DNA of 64,000 nucleotides from Corynebacterium mendelii (GTDB lineage Bacteria > Actinomycetota > Actinomycetes > Mycobacteriales > Mycobacteriaceae), in the NCBI RefSeq assembly GCF_017307055.1, contig NZ_JAFLEQ010000008.1, forward strand, positions 383,818 through 447,817, written 5' to 3'. The translations under genes were made by a program, and so were the position numbers. The notes below the pieces were generated by a model. That model saw only the letters and a program-made list of their open reading frames with translations, was not told the origin of the DNA and made no database searches. This document shows positions 53,839 to 63,543 of the stretch, in pieces. The number at the start of each line of letters is the position of its first letter. Within the stretch, counting starts at the first letter, position 1.

Positions 53839-55128
53839 ATGGGACACACCACCCCACCAGCTCCGCTGGTTCGTCGTCCCCTGCCTTTTTCAGTCGTCGC
53901 CAAACCCACCGGGGCCGCCTGCAACCTGGACTGCACCTACTGCTTCTTCCTGTCCAAGGAACTGCTTTACGAGCAGAAAAAGCAGCGCATGGGGATAGAG
54001 GAACTGGACACCTATGTCCGCGAATACCTGGCGTCCTCACCCGACGGGGAGGTGACAATGCTGTGGCAGGGCGGGGAGCCGACCCTGCGGGGCCTGGATT
54101 TTTTCCGCACCCTCGTCGACCTGTGCGAGCGCTACCGCCGGCAGGCGCAAACTGTGGTGCATGCCATCCAGACCAACGGCACCCTGATCACCGATGAATG
54201 GGCACGGTTTTTCAAAGACCACGACTTCCTGGTCGGGATATCCATTGACGGGCCGGAGGACATCCACGACGCCTACCGGGTCAACAAAGCAGGCCGCGGC
54301 ACCCACCGGATGGTCATCCGCGGCTACAACAAGCTGCGCGACCATAAGGTGCGCACCAATATTTTGTGCACCGTCCACCACGCCAACCAGGACCACGGCA
54401 AGAAGGTCTACACCTATTTCCGCGACGAACTGGGGGCAAAATACCTGCAATTTATCCCCATTGTCGAACGCGTGGAGAAAAAAGACCTCGCCACCGCCGA
54501 AGCCGGGTGGCGGGTCGGCAAAGACCACCAGCTGCTCTACCAGCAGTCCGGCGATGCGGTGACCACCCGCAGCGTGGATCCGGAAAAATACGGGCGTTTT
54601 CTCGTCGAGATCTTCAACGAGTGGCGCGCCCGCGACGTCGGTGAAGTTTTCGTCCAGGATTTCGACTCGGCCCTGTCAAGCCTGTTCGGCCGGGCCTCAG
54701 TGTGCGTGCACGCACCCGAATGCGGCAACAACTTCGCCATGGAATTCAACGGGGATGTCTACGCCTGCGACCACTGGGTGGAACCTGACTGGCTGGTCGG
54801 CAATATTGCCGAGAAATCCTTCAACGAGCTGGCCGACAGCGCGGTGATGCGCTCCTTCAGCCTGAAAAAATCCGCGCAACTGACCAGCCAGTGCCGCAGC
54901 TGCCCGGTGCTGCGTTTCTGCCACGGCGGCTGCCCGAAGGACCGTTTCGCGGTCTCGGGTGACGGGGAAGCGGGCCACAACTACCTGTGCCCGGGCTACT
55001 ACCACTTCTATTCCACCATCCGGCCCGATCTGGTGGCGATGAAACGCCTGATTGGCCGGAATATGGCCCCCAGCCTCATCATGGATGAGTCGGTGCGCTC
55101 ACGGATGCGCCCGAAACCGAGAATCTGA
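53839..55128 (+). CDS. Anaerobic sulfatase-maturating enzyme (radical SAM, SPASM)
   Basis: The 429-residue protein has the radical-SAM motif CNLDCTYC (28-35; Cys28, Cys32, Cys35), then 'MLWQGGEPTLRGLDFF', 'IQTNGTLI' and 'GISIDGPEDIHDAYR'. A C-terminal SPASM region ('CGNNFAMEFNGDVYACDHW', 'QCRSCPVLRFCHGGCPKDR') binds two further [4Fe-4S] clusters. It converts the sulfatase Cys58 to formylglycine without oxygen. AAGGAG lies before the ATG at 53839. The TauE-family gene starts 11 nt after its stop. Confidence 0.95.
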   Translation: MGHTTPPAPLVRRPLPFSVVAKPTGAACNLDCTYCFFLSKELLYEQKKQRMGIEELDTYVREYLASSPDGEVTMLWQGGEPTLRGLDFFRTLVDLCERYRRQAQTVVHAIQTNGTLITDEWARFFKDHDFLVGISIDGPEDIHDAYRVNKAGRGTHRMVIRGYNKLRDHKVRTNILCTVHHANQDHGKKVYTYFRDELGAKYLQFIPIVERVEKKDLATAEAGWRVGKDHQLLYQQSGDAVTTRSVDPEKYGRFLVEIFNEWRARDVGEVFVQDFDSALSSLFGRASVCVHAPECGNNFAMEFNGDVYACDHWVEPDWLVGNIAEKSFNELADSAVMRSFSLKKSAQLTSQCRSCPVLRFCHGGCPKDRFAVSGDGEAGHNYLCPGYYHFYSTIRPDLVAMKRLIGRNMAPSLIMDESVRSRMRPKPRI

Positions 55129-55139
55129 CGGGAAAAACC

Positions 55140-56015
55140 TTGATCACTTTTGTTGAAGCAGCCCTGGTCGGCATTGTCGTCGGTCTTGTCATCGGCGCCC
55201 TGGGGGCCGGCGGCGGCATTATTGCCGTGCCCGTGTTGACCTATCTTCTGGGACAAACACCCCACGACGCCACCAACGGTTCCCTGGTCATTGTCGCCGT
55301 CACCGCACTGTTGACGCTTCCCGGCAAAGCGAAGATGAAACAGATCAGATGGAAAGACGGTCTGGTCTTCGGCGCGATGAGTTCCATCGGCGCGATCGCC
55401 GGACGGATGATCAACCAGCAGATCGACGGCAAAATGCTGCTGATTTTGTTCTCGGTTCTGCTGCTCGGTGTGTCGGGTCTGATGATGCGCAACGCCTTAA
55501 AACAGCGCCGTGATGAAGACCGGCGCATGGAACTCTACGGCGGCTACGAGGCCACTGCCGCCGGCGCTTCCGGTACCTCTGCGGTGAAAACAGCCGCAGC
55601 CAAAGCTGTGCCAAAGGATCCGGACACAGAACCCCGGCCGCTTCCCTATGTCGCTGCCGCCGCCACCGCCACCGGTCTTTTGACGGGACTGTTCGGTGTG
55701 GGCGGTGGGTTTGCCGTGGTACCGGTTCTGATCCTGGTGATGCGTTTTACAGTCCGTGAAGCCACCGGCACCTCACTGGTGGTGATGATCATTGCCGCGG
55801 TTGTCTCAATCCTCACCGGGGTTACCGTCGGCAGTTTCCACGTCGACTGGCCGGTGGTGCTGCTGTTTGTCGCCGGTTCCTCCCTGGCCGGCCATGTGGG
55901 TGGACGGCTGTCGCAACGCGCCCGCCAGTCCACACTGGCCATCATCTTCGCCTGCATGGTGCTTCTGGTCGGACTGTCGACATTTATTTCCACCGTCCTG
56001 GGCATCGGCGTCTAG
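55140..56015 (+). CDS. TauE/SafE-family sulfite or sulfate exporter
   Basis: The 291-residue membrane protein has two half-repeats, each with a Gly-rich helix pair: 'GALGAGGGIIAVPVLTYLLG' near the N-terminus and 'GLFGVGGGFAVVPVLILVM' in the second half. They are joined by a charged loop (about 120-165). The TTG start at 55140 is used because family proteins begin here and the gene follows the maturase by 11 nt. It likely exports the sulfate or sulfite released by the sulfatase (inference from context). Confidence 0.9.
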   Translation: MITFVEAALVGIVVGLVIGALGAGGGIIAVPVLTYLLGQTPHDATNGSLVIVAVTALLTLPGKAKMKQIRWKDGLVFGAMSSIGAIAGRMINQQIDGKMLLILFSVLLLGVSGLMMRNALKQRRDEDRRMELYGGYEATAAGASGTSAVKTAAAKAVPKDPDTEPRPLPYVAAAATATGLLTGLFGVGGGFAVVPVLILVMRFTVREATGTSLVVMIIAAVVSILTGVTVGSFHVDWPVVLLFVAGSSLAGHVGGRLSQRARQSTLAIIFACMVLLVGLSTFISTVLGIGV

Positions 56016-56936
56016 CAGCCGCGGGATAGGGTGAATGCGAACTCGGTGACCACCGGCTGAAACCACGGAACCTCTGTTCCGTTGCCCGCCGGTGGCGCAC
56101 CGCGTTTGTGGAAGAAGAATGAAGACCGGACGCCCCCGGTGCGGTGACCGCTCCGCCGGGGGCGTCTGCGGTACGCCCGGCGCCGGACGCGGTGGCCGTG
56201 CGGATACCCGGTCGGGGGCACCACAGGAGGACCTGTCAGCCACCGCCGGCCGATTGTCGGGGGATGGTGGCCGCCCGTGGTGGTGCTGGCGGCACACCGC
56301 TTGTCCGGGAGACTGTCCGTCGTTTTGCGGCCGGCGGCAGAAGTGGCGCCCGCACAGTGCCCGGCGGGCCGGTGCCCCGCCGGAGGTGACGGGACAATAC
56401 GGCGGAAGGGCCAGAGAAATCTTGTGGCCCGTCGGTCCCGGCAGGACAGGTGCGCCGCAGGCGATGGTTTACCCGCGGGATGATGGTTGTGGCAGGTGCT
56501 GGTAAGGTTGCACCGTCTAACGACTGCGGCGTGAGCCACACGTGCCCCAAAATTTTCACGGGTGCGCACCGGTTGCTGTGCCGGGAGGGCTGACCTTCCT
56601 GCATGACCGGCCGGGCAACGCCGCATGTCTGCGGGTATCTGTGTGTCCCCCGGACCTGTCCAGTGCAGGTTTGTGGCGGTCACCGGATGCCGGACCACTA
56701 ATATTAGAGTCAATAAAAACAAACTTTTACGTTCACTTCGCAACACGGGACCCGTCACGGTGTCCGCCGGCAGGCGGTCAACTATCCGGTACTGGCGGTT
56801 TATTCCGTGGGGCGGGGGTGATGCCCCTTCAGGCCGCGGTGACGCGGCCCCGGGGGTGTGGCCCGCCGCCGTATGCCGGGTGGAGACCGCCGACAACCGT
56901 GGCGGTCCCGCCGCTTGTGAAACCCCAGGAGGATGC
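56016..56936. other. Long GC-rich intergenic region before secY
   Basis: About 920 bases with no convincing gene. It contains an 11-bp inverted repeat GACGCCCCCGG/CCGGGGGCGTC (56129-56139 with 56156-56166) and CGGAAC/GTTCCG near 56067-56083. An AT-rich island at 56697-56735 includes the palindrome CTAATATTAG, which may be part of the secY promoter region. Its length suggests a degraded gene or a long leader. Confidence 0.45.
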
Positions 56937-58259
56937 GTGTCCGCGTTTCTATCGGTGTTCAAGGACGCTGATCTTCGGAAGAAGATTCTGTTCACCCTTG
57001 CGATGATCATTCTGTACCGCATTGGTGCCCAGATTCCGTCCCCCGGCGTCGACTACGCCGAGATTTCCGGGCGGCTGCGTGATTTAACGGAAGGACAGTC
57101 CAGCGTTTACTCGCTGATCAACCTGTTCTCCGGTGGTGCGCTGCTGCAGTTGTCGGTGTTCGCCATCGGCATCATGCCCTACATCACCGCCTCGATTATC
57201 GTGCAGCTGCTCACCGTGGTGATCCCGCACTTCGAGGAATTGAAGAAAGAGGGGCAGTCCGGTCAGTCGAAAATGACCCAGTACACCAGGTACCTGACCC
57301 TGGCGCTGGCGCTTTTGCAGTCGTCGGGCATTGTCGCCCTGGCGGCCCGCGGCCAGCTGCTCGGGCAGGGGGTGCGGGTGCTCAAAGAGGGCCACACCCT
57401 ATTCGACCTGATCATTATCGTGCTGACCATGACCGCCGGTGCGGTTTTGACCATGTGGATTGGTGAGCTGATGACCGAACGCGGCATCGGCAACGGCATG
57501 TCGCTGCTCATCTTCGCCGGTATCGCCACCAGGCTTCCCACCGACGGGGCGGGCATTCTGGCCTCCTCCGGCGGACTGGTGTTCTCCCTGGTGCTGTTCG
57601 CCGTGATCGTGTTGGTCGTCGGTGTCGTCTTCATCGAGCAGGGCCAGCGCCGTATCCCGGTGCAGTACGCCAAGCGCATGGTCGGCCGCCGTCAGTACGG
57701 CAACACCTCGACCTACCTGCCGCTGAAGGTCAACCAGGGTGGCGTTATCCCCGTCATCTTCGCCTCGTCGCTGATCTACGTGCCGGTGCTGATCACCCAG
57801 ATCATCAACTCCGACAAGGCGGTTCCGCCGAACAGCTGGTGGCAGAACAACGTCATCCAGTACCTGCAGACCCCGTCCAGCTACCAGTACATCATTTTGT
57901 ACTTCGTGCTGATCGTCTTCTTCTCCTACTTCTACGTTTCGGTCCAGTACGACCCGAACGAGCAGGCCGAAAACATGAAGAAGTACGGCGGCTTCATCCC
58001 CGGCGTGCGTCCCGGCCGTCCCACCGCCGAATACCTGTGGTACGTCATGAGCCGCCTGCTGCTGGTCGGTTCGGTCTACCTGGGTCTGATCGCTGTGTTG
58101 CCGAACGTGATGCTGGAGCTGGGTGTGGGAACCTCGGCCGGATCGGCCACCCCCTTCGGCGGCACGGCTATCCTGATTCTTGTGTCCGTTGCTTTGACAA
58201 CGGTCAAACAGATTGAATCGCAGCTGCTCCAGTCCAACTACGAAGGATTCCTCAAATGA
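56937..58259 (+). CDS. secY: Preprotein translocase subunit SecY
   Basis: The 440-residue, ten-helix channel subunit of the Sec translocon begins [20 protein letters not shown]. The GTG at 56937 is preceded by AGGAGG and matches the usual corynebacterial length. '[15 protein letters not shown]' and '[18 protein letters not shown]' are conserved. Its stop overlaps the adk start (ATGA). Confidence 0.96.
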   Translation: MSAFLSVFKDADLRKKILFTLAMIILYRIGAQIPSPGVDYAEISGRLRDLTEGQSSVYSLINLFSGGALLQLSVFAIGIMPYITASIIVQLLTVVIPHFEELKKEGQSGQSKMTQYTRYLTLALALLQSSGIVALAARGQLLGQGVRVLKEGHTLFDLIIIVLTMTAGAVLTMWIGELMTERGIGNGMSLLIFAGIATRLPTDGAGILASSGGLVFSLVLFAVIVLVVGVVFIEQGQRRIPVQYAKRMVGRRQYGNTSTYLPLKVNQGGVIPVIFASSLIYVPVLITQIINSDKAVPPNSWWQNNVIQYLQTPSSYQYIILYFVLIVFFSYFYVSVQYDPNEQAENMKKYGGFIPGVRPGRPTAEYLWYVMSRLLLVGSVYLGLIAVLPNVMLELGVGTSAGSATPFGGTAILILVSVALTTVKQIESQLLQSNYEGFLK

Positions 58260-58801
58260 GACTTGTTCTGCTTGGTCCCCCCGGCGCCGGCAAAGGCACC
58301 CAGGCCGCCATTCTCTCCGAGAAACTCGGTGTGCCCCACATTTCCACGGGCGACTTGTTCCGCAAGAACATCGGCGAAGGCACCCCGCTGGGTGTGGAAG
58401 CCAAAGGCTACATCGACGCCGGGAAACTCGTTCCCACCGATGTCACCGCCCGCATGGTCGAGTCCCGTCTGGCCGAAGATGACGCCGTCGACGGTTTTCT
58501 TCTCGACGGGTTCCCCCGCACGGTCGAGCAGGCCGATCTGCTCACCGAGATTCTGCGGAAAAAAGACGTCGCCCTCGACGGTGTCGTGCAGTTCAAAGTC
58601 TCCGAGGACGTTGTGGTTGAGCGCATGCTCGCCCGCGGCCGCGCCGACGACAACGAAGACACCATCCGTACCCGCATGAAGGTCTACCGGGATGAAACCG
58701 CCCCGCTGATCGACCACTACGGCGACAAGATCATTGCCATCGAAGCTGAAGGCAGCGTCGAGGAGATCAACGAACGCACCATGACAGCACTCGGCAAGTA
58801 A
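58256..58801 (+). CDS. adk: Adenylate kinase, short form
   Basis: The 181-residue enzyme interconverts AMP, ADP and ATP. P-loop [10 protein letters not shown] (7-16), '[13 protein letters not shown]' and the short lid '[13 protein letters not shown]' are visible; the zinc/long lid is absent, as usual in actinobacteria. It is translationally coupled to secY by a 4-nt overlap. A strong terminator follows. Confidence 0.97.
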   Translation: MRLVLLGPPGAGKGTQAAILSEKLGVPHISTGDLFRKNIGEGTPLGVEAKGYIDAGKLVPTDVTARMVESRLAEDDAVDGFLLDGFPRTVEQADLLTEILRKKDVALDGVVQFKVSEDVVVERMLARGRADDNEDTIRTRMKVYRDETAPLIDHYGDKIIAIEAEGSVEEINERTMTALGK

Positions 58802-58874
58802 CCGGCCGGTGCGTGTGCCCCGCGCCGGCATGCCCGTGCTGTCCGCGGGCCGTTGTCAAACGTGGTGCCATGAC

Positions 58875-58919
58875 CCGCGGGGGCGGTGGACTTTCATCCA
58901 CCGCCCCCGCGGTTTTTTT
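58875..58919 (+). terminator. Rho-independent terminator after adk
   Basis: A perfect 16-bp stem (58875-58890 with 58897-58912) with a 6-nt loop, followed by T7 (58913-58919). Confidence 0.93.
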
Positions 58920-59039
58920 GCGTGCCGCCGGTGTTTTTCCCGGACCCGGCTGTGACCGCGGCCATGGTGGGGGACTGGTCGACGTACCGTGCGCTGTGGG
59001 GGCGCGGGGCCTTCGGGCCGGCCGGGGGTGTGGCGGCGG

Positions 59040-59045
59040 TAGGGT
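59040..59045 (+). promoter_or_regulatory. -10 box of a probable leaderless promoter for map
   Basis: TAGGGT ends 7 nt before the ATG at 59053. The terminator after adk implies that map has its own promoter. Confidence 0.45.
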
Positions 59046-59052
59046 GTGGGGC

Positions 59053-59856
59053 ATGGGATTTCGCAGAGGAAAAAAGAAGATCATCGCCCGCACACCAGGT
59101 GAACTCGATGCCATGGAGGCAGCCGGCCGTATCGTCGGGGAAGCTTTGGTGGCGGTGCGTGACGCGGCGGCGGAGGGGATGAGCACCAAAGACCTCGACG
59201 ACATCGCCGAAGAGATCATCCGCTCCCGGGGCGCCTACCCGACCTTTCTCGGCTACATGGGCTACCCGGCAACAGTGTGCGCCTCAGTCAACGACATCAT
59301 TGTCCACGGGATCCCGGACAGGAAAACCGTGCTCAAACACGGCGACCTGGTCTCCATCGACTGTGGCGCCACCCTTGATGGCTGGGTGGGTGATTCCGCC
59401 TGGACATTCGGTATCGGGGAGACCTCCGGCAAGGCCACCGCGCTCAACCAGGCGACCCGGTTTGTGCTCTACGAGGGAATGAAAGCCATGGTGCCGGGAA
59501 ACCGGCTCACCGACGTGTCCTGGGCGCTGGAAAAAGCCACCGACGAAGCGGAGGAGAAATTCGGGGTGGAGCTGTTCATTGTCGACGGCTACGGCGGCCA
59601 CGGCATCGGCCATGAAATGCACGAGGAGCCGTTTTTGTCCAATGAGGGCGCACCCGGCAAAGGCCCGCTGATCCAGGAAGGTTCGGTGTTGGCCATTGAA
59701 CCGATGCTCACCCTGGGAACCGTGGACTCGGTGGTCGCCGACGACGAGTGGACGGTGGCCACCACCGACGGATCCTGGGCCTCCCACTGGGAGCACACGG
59801 TGGCGGCCACCGCTTCCGGGCCGCGGATTCTCACCCCCCGCACGGTCGCCGACTGA
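59053..59856 (+). CDS. map: Type I methionine aminopeptidase
   Basis: The 267-residue metalloprotease removes the initiator Met. Metal ligands appear in '[20 protein letters not shown]' (two Asp), '[15 protein letters not shown]' (His), '[11 protein letters not shown]' (Glu) and 'ASHWEHTVA' (Glu). The ATG at 59053 ([14 protein letters not shown]) fits a leaderless transcript; upstream in-frame starts would overlap the terminator. Confidence 0.95.
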   Translation: MGFRRGKKKIIARTPGELDAMEAAGRIVGEALVAVRDAAAEGMSTKDLDDIAEEIIRSRGAYPTFLGYMGYPATVCASVNDIIVHGIPDRKTVLKHGDLVSIDCGATLDGWVGDSAWTFGIGETSGKATALNQATRFVLYEGMKAMVPGNRLTDVSWALEKATDEAEEKFGVELFIVDGYGGHGIGHEMHEEPFLSNEGAPGKGPLIQEGSVLAIEPMLTLGTVDSVVADDEWTVATTDGSWASHWEHTVAATASGPRILTPRTVAD

Positions 59857-60202
59857 TTTATCCGCTGCCGGAAAGACCCCGCAGGTGGTTGACCCGCCCC
59901 GGCCCCGGGGCGGGTGGCCGTACAGGCCACCCCCGGTGGGCCGGGATCGCCAGGGGCGGAAGAATTTCACAGCGACCACATGAAAGTGGGGTGGGGCACA
60001 GTTTCGGGGCTGCAGGGGTGGCTGCCGGCGCCGGGCCGGGATACGCGGCCAGCGGGGCGAACAGGCTTTCAGGCCCGAGTGGGCGGCCGGGGCCGGCGGA
60101 TGCTGCCGCAGCAGTGGGGACAGGTGCCGTCCGGCCCGGGGCCGCTGCCGTGGCCCGGGCCGGTTTTCCCGGCCCGGCCTGTGTGCGTCTAGACTGGCCC
60201 CC
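59857..60202. other. Intergenic region between map and the L,D-transpeptidase gene
   Basis: About 345 bases. It contains a 9-bp hairpin ACCCGCCCC/GGGGCGGGT (59892-59900 with 59907-59915) without a T-run, a possible weak terminator for map, and the transpeptidase -10 box at 60190-60195. Otherwise nothing is recognised. Confidence 0.45.
60190..60195 (+). promoter_or_regulatory. -10 box of a probable leaderless promoter for the L,D-transpeptidase
   Basis: TAGACT is separated by 7 nt (GGCCCCC) from the ATG at 60203, with no ribosome site. Confidence 0.5.
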
Positions 60203-60877
60203 ATGAGTTTTGCAGCGCGTTACGCGAAAAAAGCCGCGGCAATGGTGGTTGTTGCCGCCGTATGTGTCACTGCACCTGCGGCGCAGGCCGCCGAAGCATC
60301 CCCGGCCGCCGGTTCCTCCGGCGTGGCGTGGAATCTCCACGAGGGCCTCTACGGCTCCTCCGATGGGCTTCCCGAACCGCTGAAGGGCACGCTGCTGACT
60401 GTGGCCGACAGCATCACCAATGTTCTGGCCCCCGGCCTTTTGGCGCGCAAAGCCCAGGAAGCCGAGCAGGCCCGCCTGGCGGAGGAAGCCCGCCAGCAGC
60501 CCCAGCACCCCGGTTTCGATCCGTCGAAATGCCCGCCGTCGGCCCGCGCCTGCCTGGATCTCGACAACGAGATCACCTGGCTGCAAAAAGACGGTGTCGT
60601 CACCTACGGCCCGGTGAAAGAATCCGCCGGCGCCCCCTACCCGGCTACCGCCACCCCCCGTGGCTCGTTCCGGGTGCTGCGCAAAGTCAAAGACGAAATC
60701 TCCTACGTCTACGACAATGCCCCCATGCCCTACGCGGTGTACTTCACCAACAACGGCATCGCCTTCCATGAAGGCAGCATCGATTTGTGGTCCCACGGCT
60801 GCGTTCACCTGACCCACCAGGACGCCAAACACTACTTCGACAATCTCAACATCGGCGACGAGGTCTACGTCTTCTAA
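60203..60877 (+). CDS. Secreted L,D-transpeptidase (YkuD domain)
   Basis: The 224-residue protein has a Sec signal peptide (about 1-30, ending AAQAAEA). A linker includes an Ala/Glu/Gln-rich stretch (about 80-103), and a C-terminal YkuD domain carries the catalytic motif SHGCVHL (197-203, Cys200). It would form 3-3 cross-links in peptidoglycan or attach proteins to it. Two cysteines in 'CPPSARACLDL' may form a disulfide. It is a single-gene unit. Confidence 0.9.
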   Translation: MSFAARYAKKAAAMVVVAAVCVTAPAAQAAEASPAAGSSGVAWNLHEGLYGSSDGLPEPLKGTLLTVADSITNVLAPGLLARKAQEAEQARLAEEARQQPQHPGFDPSKCPPSARACLDLDNEITWLQKDGVVTYGPVKESAGAPYPATATPRGSFRVLRKVKDEISYVYDNAPMPYAVYFTNNGIAFHEGSIDLWSHGCVHLTHQDAKHYFDNLNIGDEVYVF

Positions 60878-60919
60878 ATAAGGACACGGGCCCGACATAA
60901 AAGCCACCCAACCCCCATC

Positions 60920-60988
60920 AACCCGGCCCCGCTTTTTTGAAAGCTTGTGTTCCACCAGCGCAACCTTTGTGAAAAGCGGGGCCGGGTT
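60920..60988. repeat. 17-bp inverted repeat with a 35-nt loop
   Basis: AACCCGGCCCCGCTTTT (60920-60936) is the exact reverse complement of AAAAGCGGGGCCGGGTT (60972-60988). The T-run lies inside the loop, so this is not a simple terminator. It sits between the transpeptidase gene and the infA promoter and could act as a transcription barrier or an RNA stability element. Confidence 0.55.
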
Positions 60989-61050
60989 CGTCGCGCGCGG
61001 GGCGGGGGAGCGGCCGGGCGGCTTTCTCCTGGCGCGCCGGGGCGGGGAAA

Positions 61051-61079
61051 TTGCTCTTTTGCCAGCTTGTGGGTATAGT
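61051..61079 (+). promoter_or_regulatory. infA promoter
   Basis: TTGCTC (61051-61056) and TATAGT (61074-61079) are spaced exactly 17 nt. Initiation near 61086 would give a leader of about 115 nt. Confidence 0.65.
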
Positions 61080-61201
61080 TGACCGACGGTGTGCACAACC
61101 AGTGCGCGCCGCGCCGCTTGCAGCGGTAGTTCAGTATGCAATCTACCAGGCGATAGACGGTTTTTACCGACCGGAAAATTTCGCCGGGAAATGTGGAGTA
61201 C

Positions 61202-61423
61202 ATGGCAAAGAAGGAAGGCGCAATCGAGGTAGAGGGCCGCGTCGTCGAGTCCCTGCCCAACGCGATGTTCCGTGTCGAGCTCGACAACGGGCACAAAGTT
61301 CTTGCGCACATCAGCGGCAAGATGCGCCAGCACTACATCCGTATCCTCCCCGAGGATCGCGTCGTGGTGGCTTTAAGTCCCTACGACCTGACCCGCGGAC
61401 GCATCACCTACCGCCACAAGTAA
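61202..61423 (+). CDS. infA: Translation initiation factor IF-1
   Basis: The 73-residue product [20 protein letters not shown] is a canonical S1-fold IF-1. The ATG at 61202 was chosen by length; an in-frame upstream ATG (61193) would add three residues. Confidence 0.96.
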   Translation: MAKKEGAIEVEGRVVESLPNAMFRVELDNGHKVLAHISGKMRQHYIRILPEDRVVVALSPYDLTRGRITYRHK

Positions 61424-61844
61424 AAAAACATCAAGCCTCCTCAACCCCCGGCACGTGCACGTTACGTGGCGCGCGGGATACGTGGACACCAAAAGGCGAC
61501 AGACACGCAAACGTCGTCAGCACCGGAGAGAAGGTGGCCGCTTTCAGCGGCCGGTTCACCCGGCTGACGCAGAGTTTCTCGCACCACGCATCCGATCTGC
61601 TTTGGAAAAAGAGCAACGCGCCCAAAGACACGGACCATCCCACGGGTTTTCGGCGGAAGGCATCCAGCCTTCCTCCAACCCGGGTATCCGTGCGGCACGT
61701 GCCGAGATTTTTCACCTTCGGCAATCGGTGGCCGAAGCCCCGTGTAACTGGCCCCCACCGTCCGGCATCCGACCGGGCAAAGCGGGCTTTTGACGGGGAC
61801 GGGTGGGGAGAAAACCACCGCAACAACCGGAAGGACAATGCCAT
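61424..61844. other. Leader region between infA and rpsM
   Basis: About 420 bases. A 7-bp hairpin GGCCGCT/AGCGGCC with a 3-nt loop lies at 61536-61552. The region may contain an rpsM promoter and long leader; no clear promoter or gene was identified. Confidence 0.4.
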
Positions 61845-62213
61845 ATGGCACGCCTTGCTGGAGTTGACCTCCCGCGCAACAAGCGCATGGAAGTCGCTCT
61901 CACCTACATTTACGGCATCGGGCCCGCCCGAGCCAAGCAACTTCTGGAGGAGACCGGCGTCTCCCCGGATCTGCGTACCGACAACCTGACCGATGAGCAG
62001 ATCGCCGCTCTTCGTGACGTGATTGAAGCCACCTGGAAGGTCGAGGGTGACCTCCGCCGCCAGGTGCAGGCCGATATCCGCCGCAAGATCGAGATCGGCT
62101 GCTACCAGGGTCTGCGCCACCGCCGCGGTCTTCCCGTCCGCGGACAGCGCACCAAGACAAACGCGCGTACGCGCAAAGGTCCGAAGAAAACGATCGCCGG
62201 AAAGAAGAAGTAA
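61845..62213 (+). CDS. rpsM: 30S ribosomal protein S13
   Basis: The 122-residue product starts [20 protein letters not shown] and has '[20 protein letters not shown]' near the C-terminus. GGAAGGA precedes the ATG. It starts the alpha block rpsM-rpsK-rpsD-rpoA. Confidence 0.97.
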   Translation: MARLAGVDLPRNKRMEVALTYIYGIGPARAKQLLEETGVSPDLRTDNLTDEQIAALRDVIEATWKVEGDLRRQVQADIRRKIEIGCYQGLRHRRGLPVRGQRTKTNARTRKGPKKTIAGKKK

Positions 62214-62216
62214 CCT

Positions 62217-62621
62217 ATGCCTCCGAAGAGCCGTTCCGGCGCGCGCCGCACAGGGCGCCGCGTCGTCAAGAAAAATGTGGCCCACGGCGCCGCATACATC
62301 AAGTCCACCTTCAACAACACGATTGTCTCGATCACCGATCCCTCCGGTGCCGTGATCTCCTGGGCATCGTCCGGGCACGTCGGGTTCAAGGGCTCCCGCA
62401 AGTCCACCCCGTTTGCCGCCCAGATGGCAGCCGAAAACGCTGCACGCAAAGCCATGGACCACGGCATGAAGAAGGTTGACGTTTACGTCAAAGGCCCCGG
62501 TTCGGGCCGCGAAACCGCCATCCGCTCCCTCTCGGCCGCAGGCCTTGAGGTCGACAAGATCGTCGACGTGACGCCGCAGCCCCACAACGGCTGCCGCCCG
62601 CCGAAGCGTCGCCGCGTCTAA
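62217..62621 (+). CDS. rpsK: 30S ribosomal protein S11
   Basis: The 134-residue product has the S11 core '[15 protein letters not shown]'-type sequence (here '[20 protein letters not shown]') and ends '[15 protein letters not shown]'. It begins 3 nt after rpsM. Confidence 0.97.
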   Translation: MPPKSRSGARRTGRRVVKKNVAHGAAYIKSTFNNTIVSITDPSGAVISWASSGHVGFKGSRKSTPFAAQMAAENAARKAMDHGMKKVDVYVKGPGSGRETAIRSLSAAGLEVDKIVDVTPQPHNGCRPPKRRRV

Positions 62622-62643
62622 GGGAAAGGAAGTCTAGACAGAT

Positions 62644-63249
62644 ATGGCCCGTTACACCGGACCCGCAACCCGTAAATCCCGCCGCCTCCGCGTCGACCTC
62701 GTGGGAGGGGACACCGCCTTCGAGCGTCGCCCCTACCCCCCGGGACAGGCAGGCCGCGCCCGCATCAAGGAATCCGAGTACCTGCTCCAGCTGCAGGAAA
62801 AGCAGAAGGCCCGTTTCAACTACGGTGTCATGGAAAAGCAGTTCCGCCGCTACTACGCCGAAGCCAACCGACTTCCCGGCAAAACCGGTGACAACCTGCT
62901 CGTCCTGCTCGAGTCCCGCCTGGACAACGTCATCTACCGCGCAGGTCTTACCCGCACCCGCCGGCAGGCCCGCCAGCTGGTCAGCCACGGTCACTTCACC
63001 GTCAACGGCCAGCGCGTGACGATTCCCTCCTACCAGATTCAGAAACACGACATCATCGATGTCCGTGAGCGCAGCCGCAAGATGATCTGGTTCGAAGAAG
63101 CCCAGGAACTCATTGCCGATGCCACCACCCCGGCATGGCTGCAGATCGTTCCCGACACCCTGCGCATCCTCGTGCACCAGCGGCCCGAGCGCGCCCAGAT
63201 CGACGTCCCGCTGCAGGAACAGCTGATCGTCGAGTTCTACTCGAAGTAA
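62644..63249 (+). CDS. rpsD: 30S ribosomal protein S4
   Basis: The 201-residue product starts MARYTGPATRKSRRLRVDLV. S4 nucleates 16S rRNA folding and often autoregulates the alpha operon. The S4 RNA-binding domain is around residues 90-150 ('LDNVIYRAGLTRTRRQARQL'). Confidence 0.97.
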   Translation: MARYTGPATRKSRRLRVDLVGGDTAFERRPYPPGQAGRARIKESEYLLQLQEKQKARFNYGVMEKQFRRYYAEANRLPGKTGDNLLVLLESRLDNVIYRAGLTRTRRQARQLVSHGHFTVNGQRVTIPSYQIQKHDIIDVRERSRKMIWFEEAQELIADATTPAWLQIVPDTLRILVHQRPERAQIDVPLQEQLIVEFYSK

Positions 63250-63543
63250 ACGGCTCCCGCCCCGGTGGATATCCGGTGGCGCATCCGGTTGGATCTTTTC
63301 CTCCCGCGCCGCCGGCAGCACACCGGCAGGGCTGTTGTCGATAACTTTCATTTCCCTTCCCGCCACAGTGCGGCTGCGCGGCCGCCCGGTTTTTGAAAAA
63401 AACCGGCTGAGCCAACCACCGCCGGCGGGAAGCACCGGAACGGCCACCGGTGGTCCCGCGCCCCGCGCGGGGCTTTCAACGGCCACTGATTTTCCGTTAC
63501 CTGGCGTCATATAGCGGGCGCCACACTGCAAGGAGAAGTTCAC

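Larger units (their letters stand above)
60878..61201. other. Region before infA with a long inverted repeat and promoter
   Basis: About 325 bases holding the 17-bp inverted repeat (60920-60988) and the infA promoter (61051-61079). No gene is seen. Confidence 0.5.
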
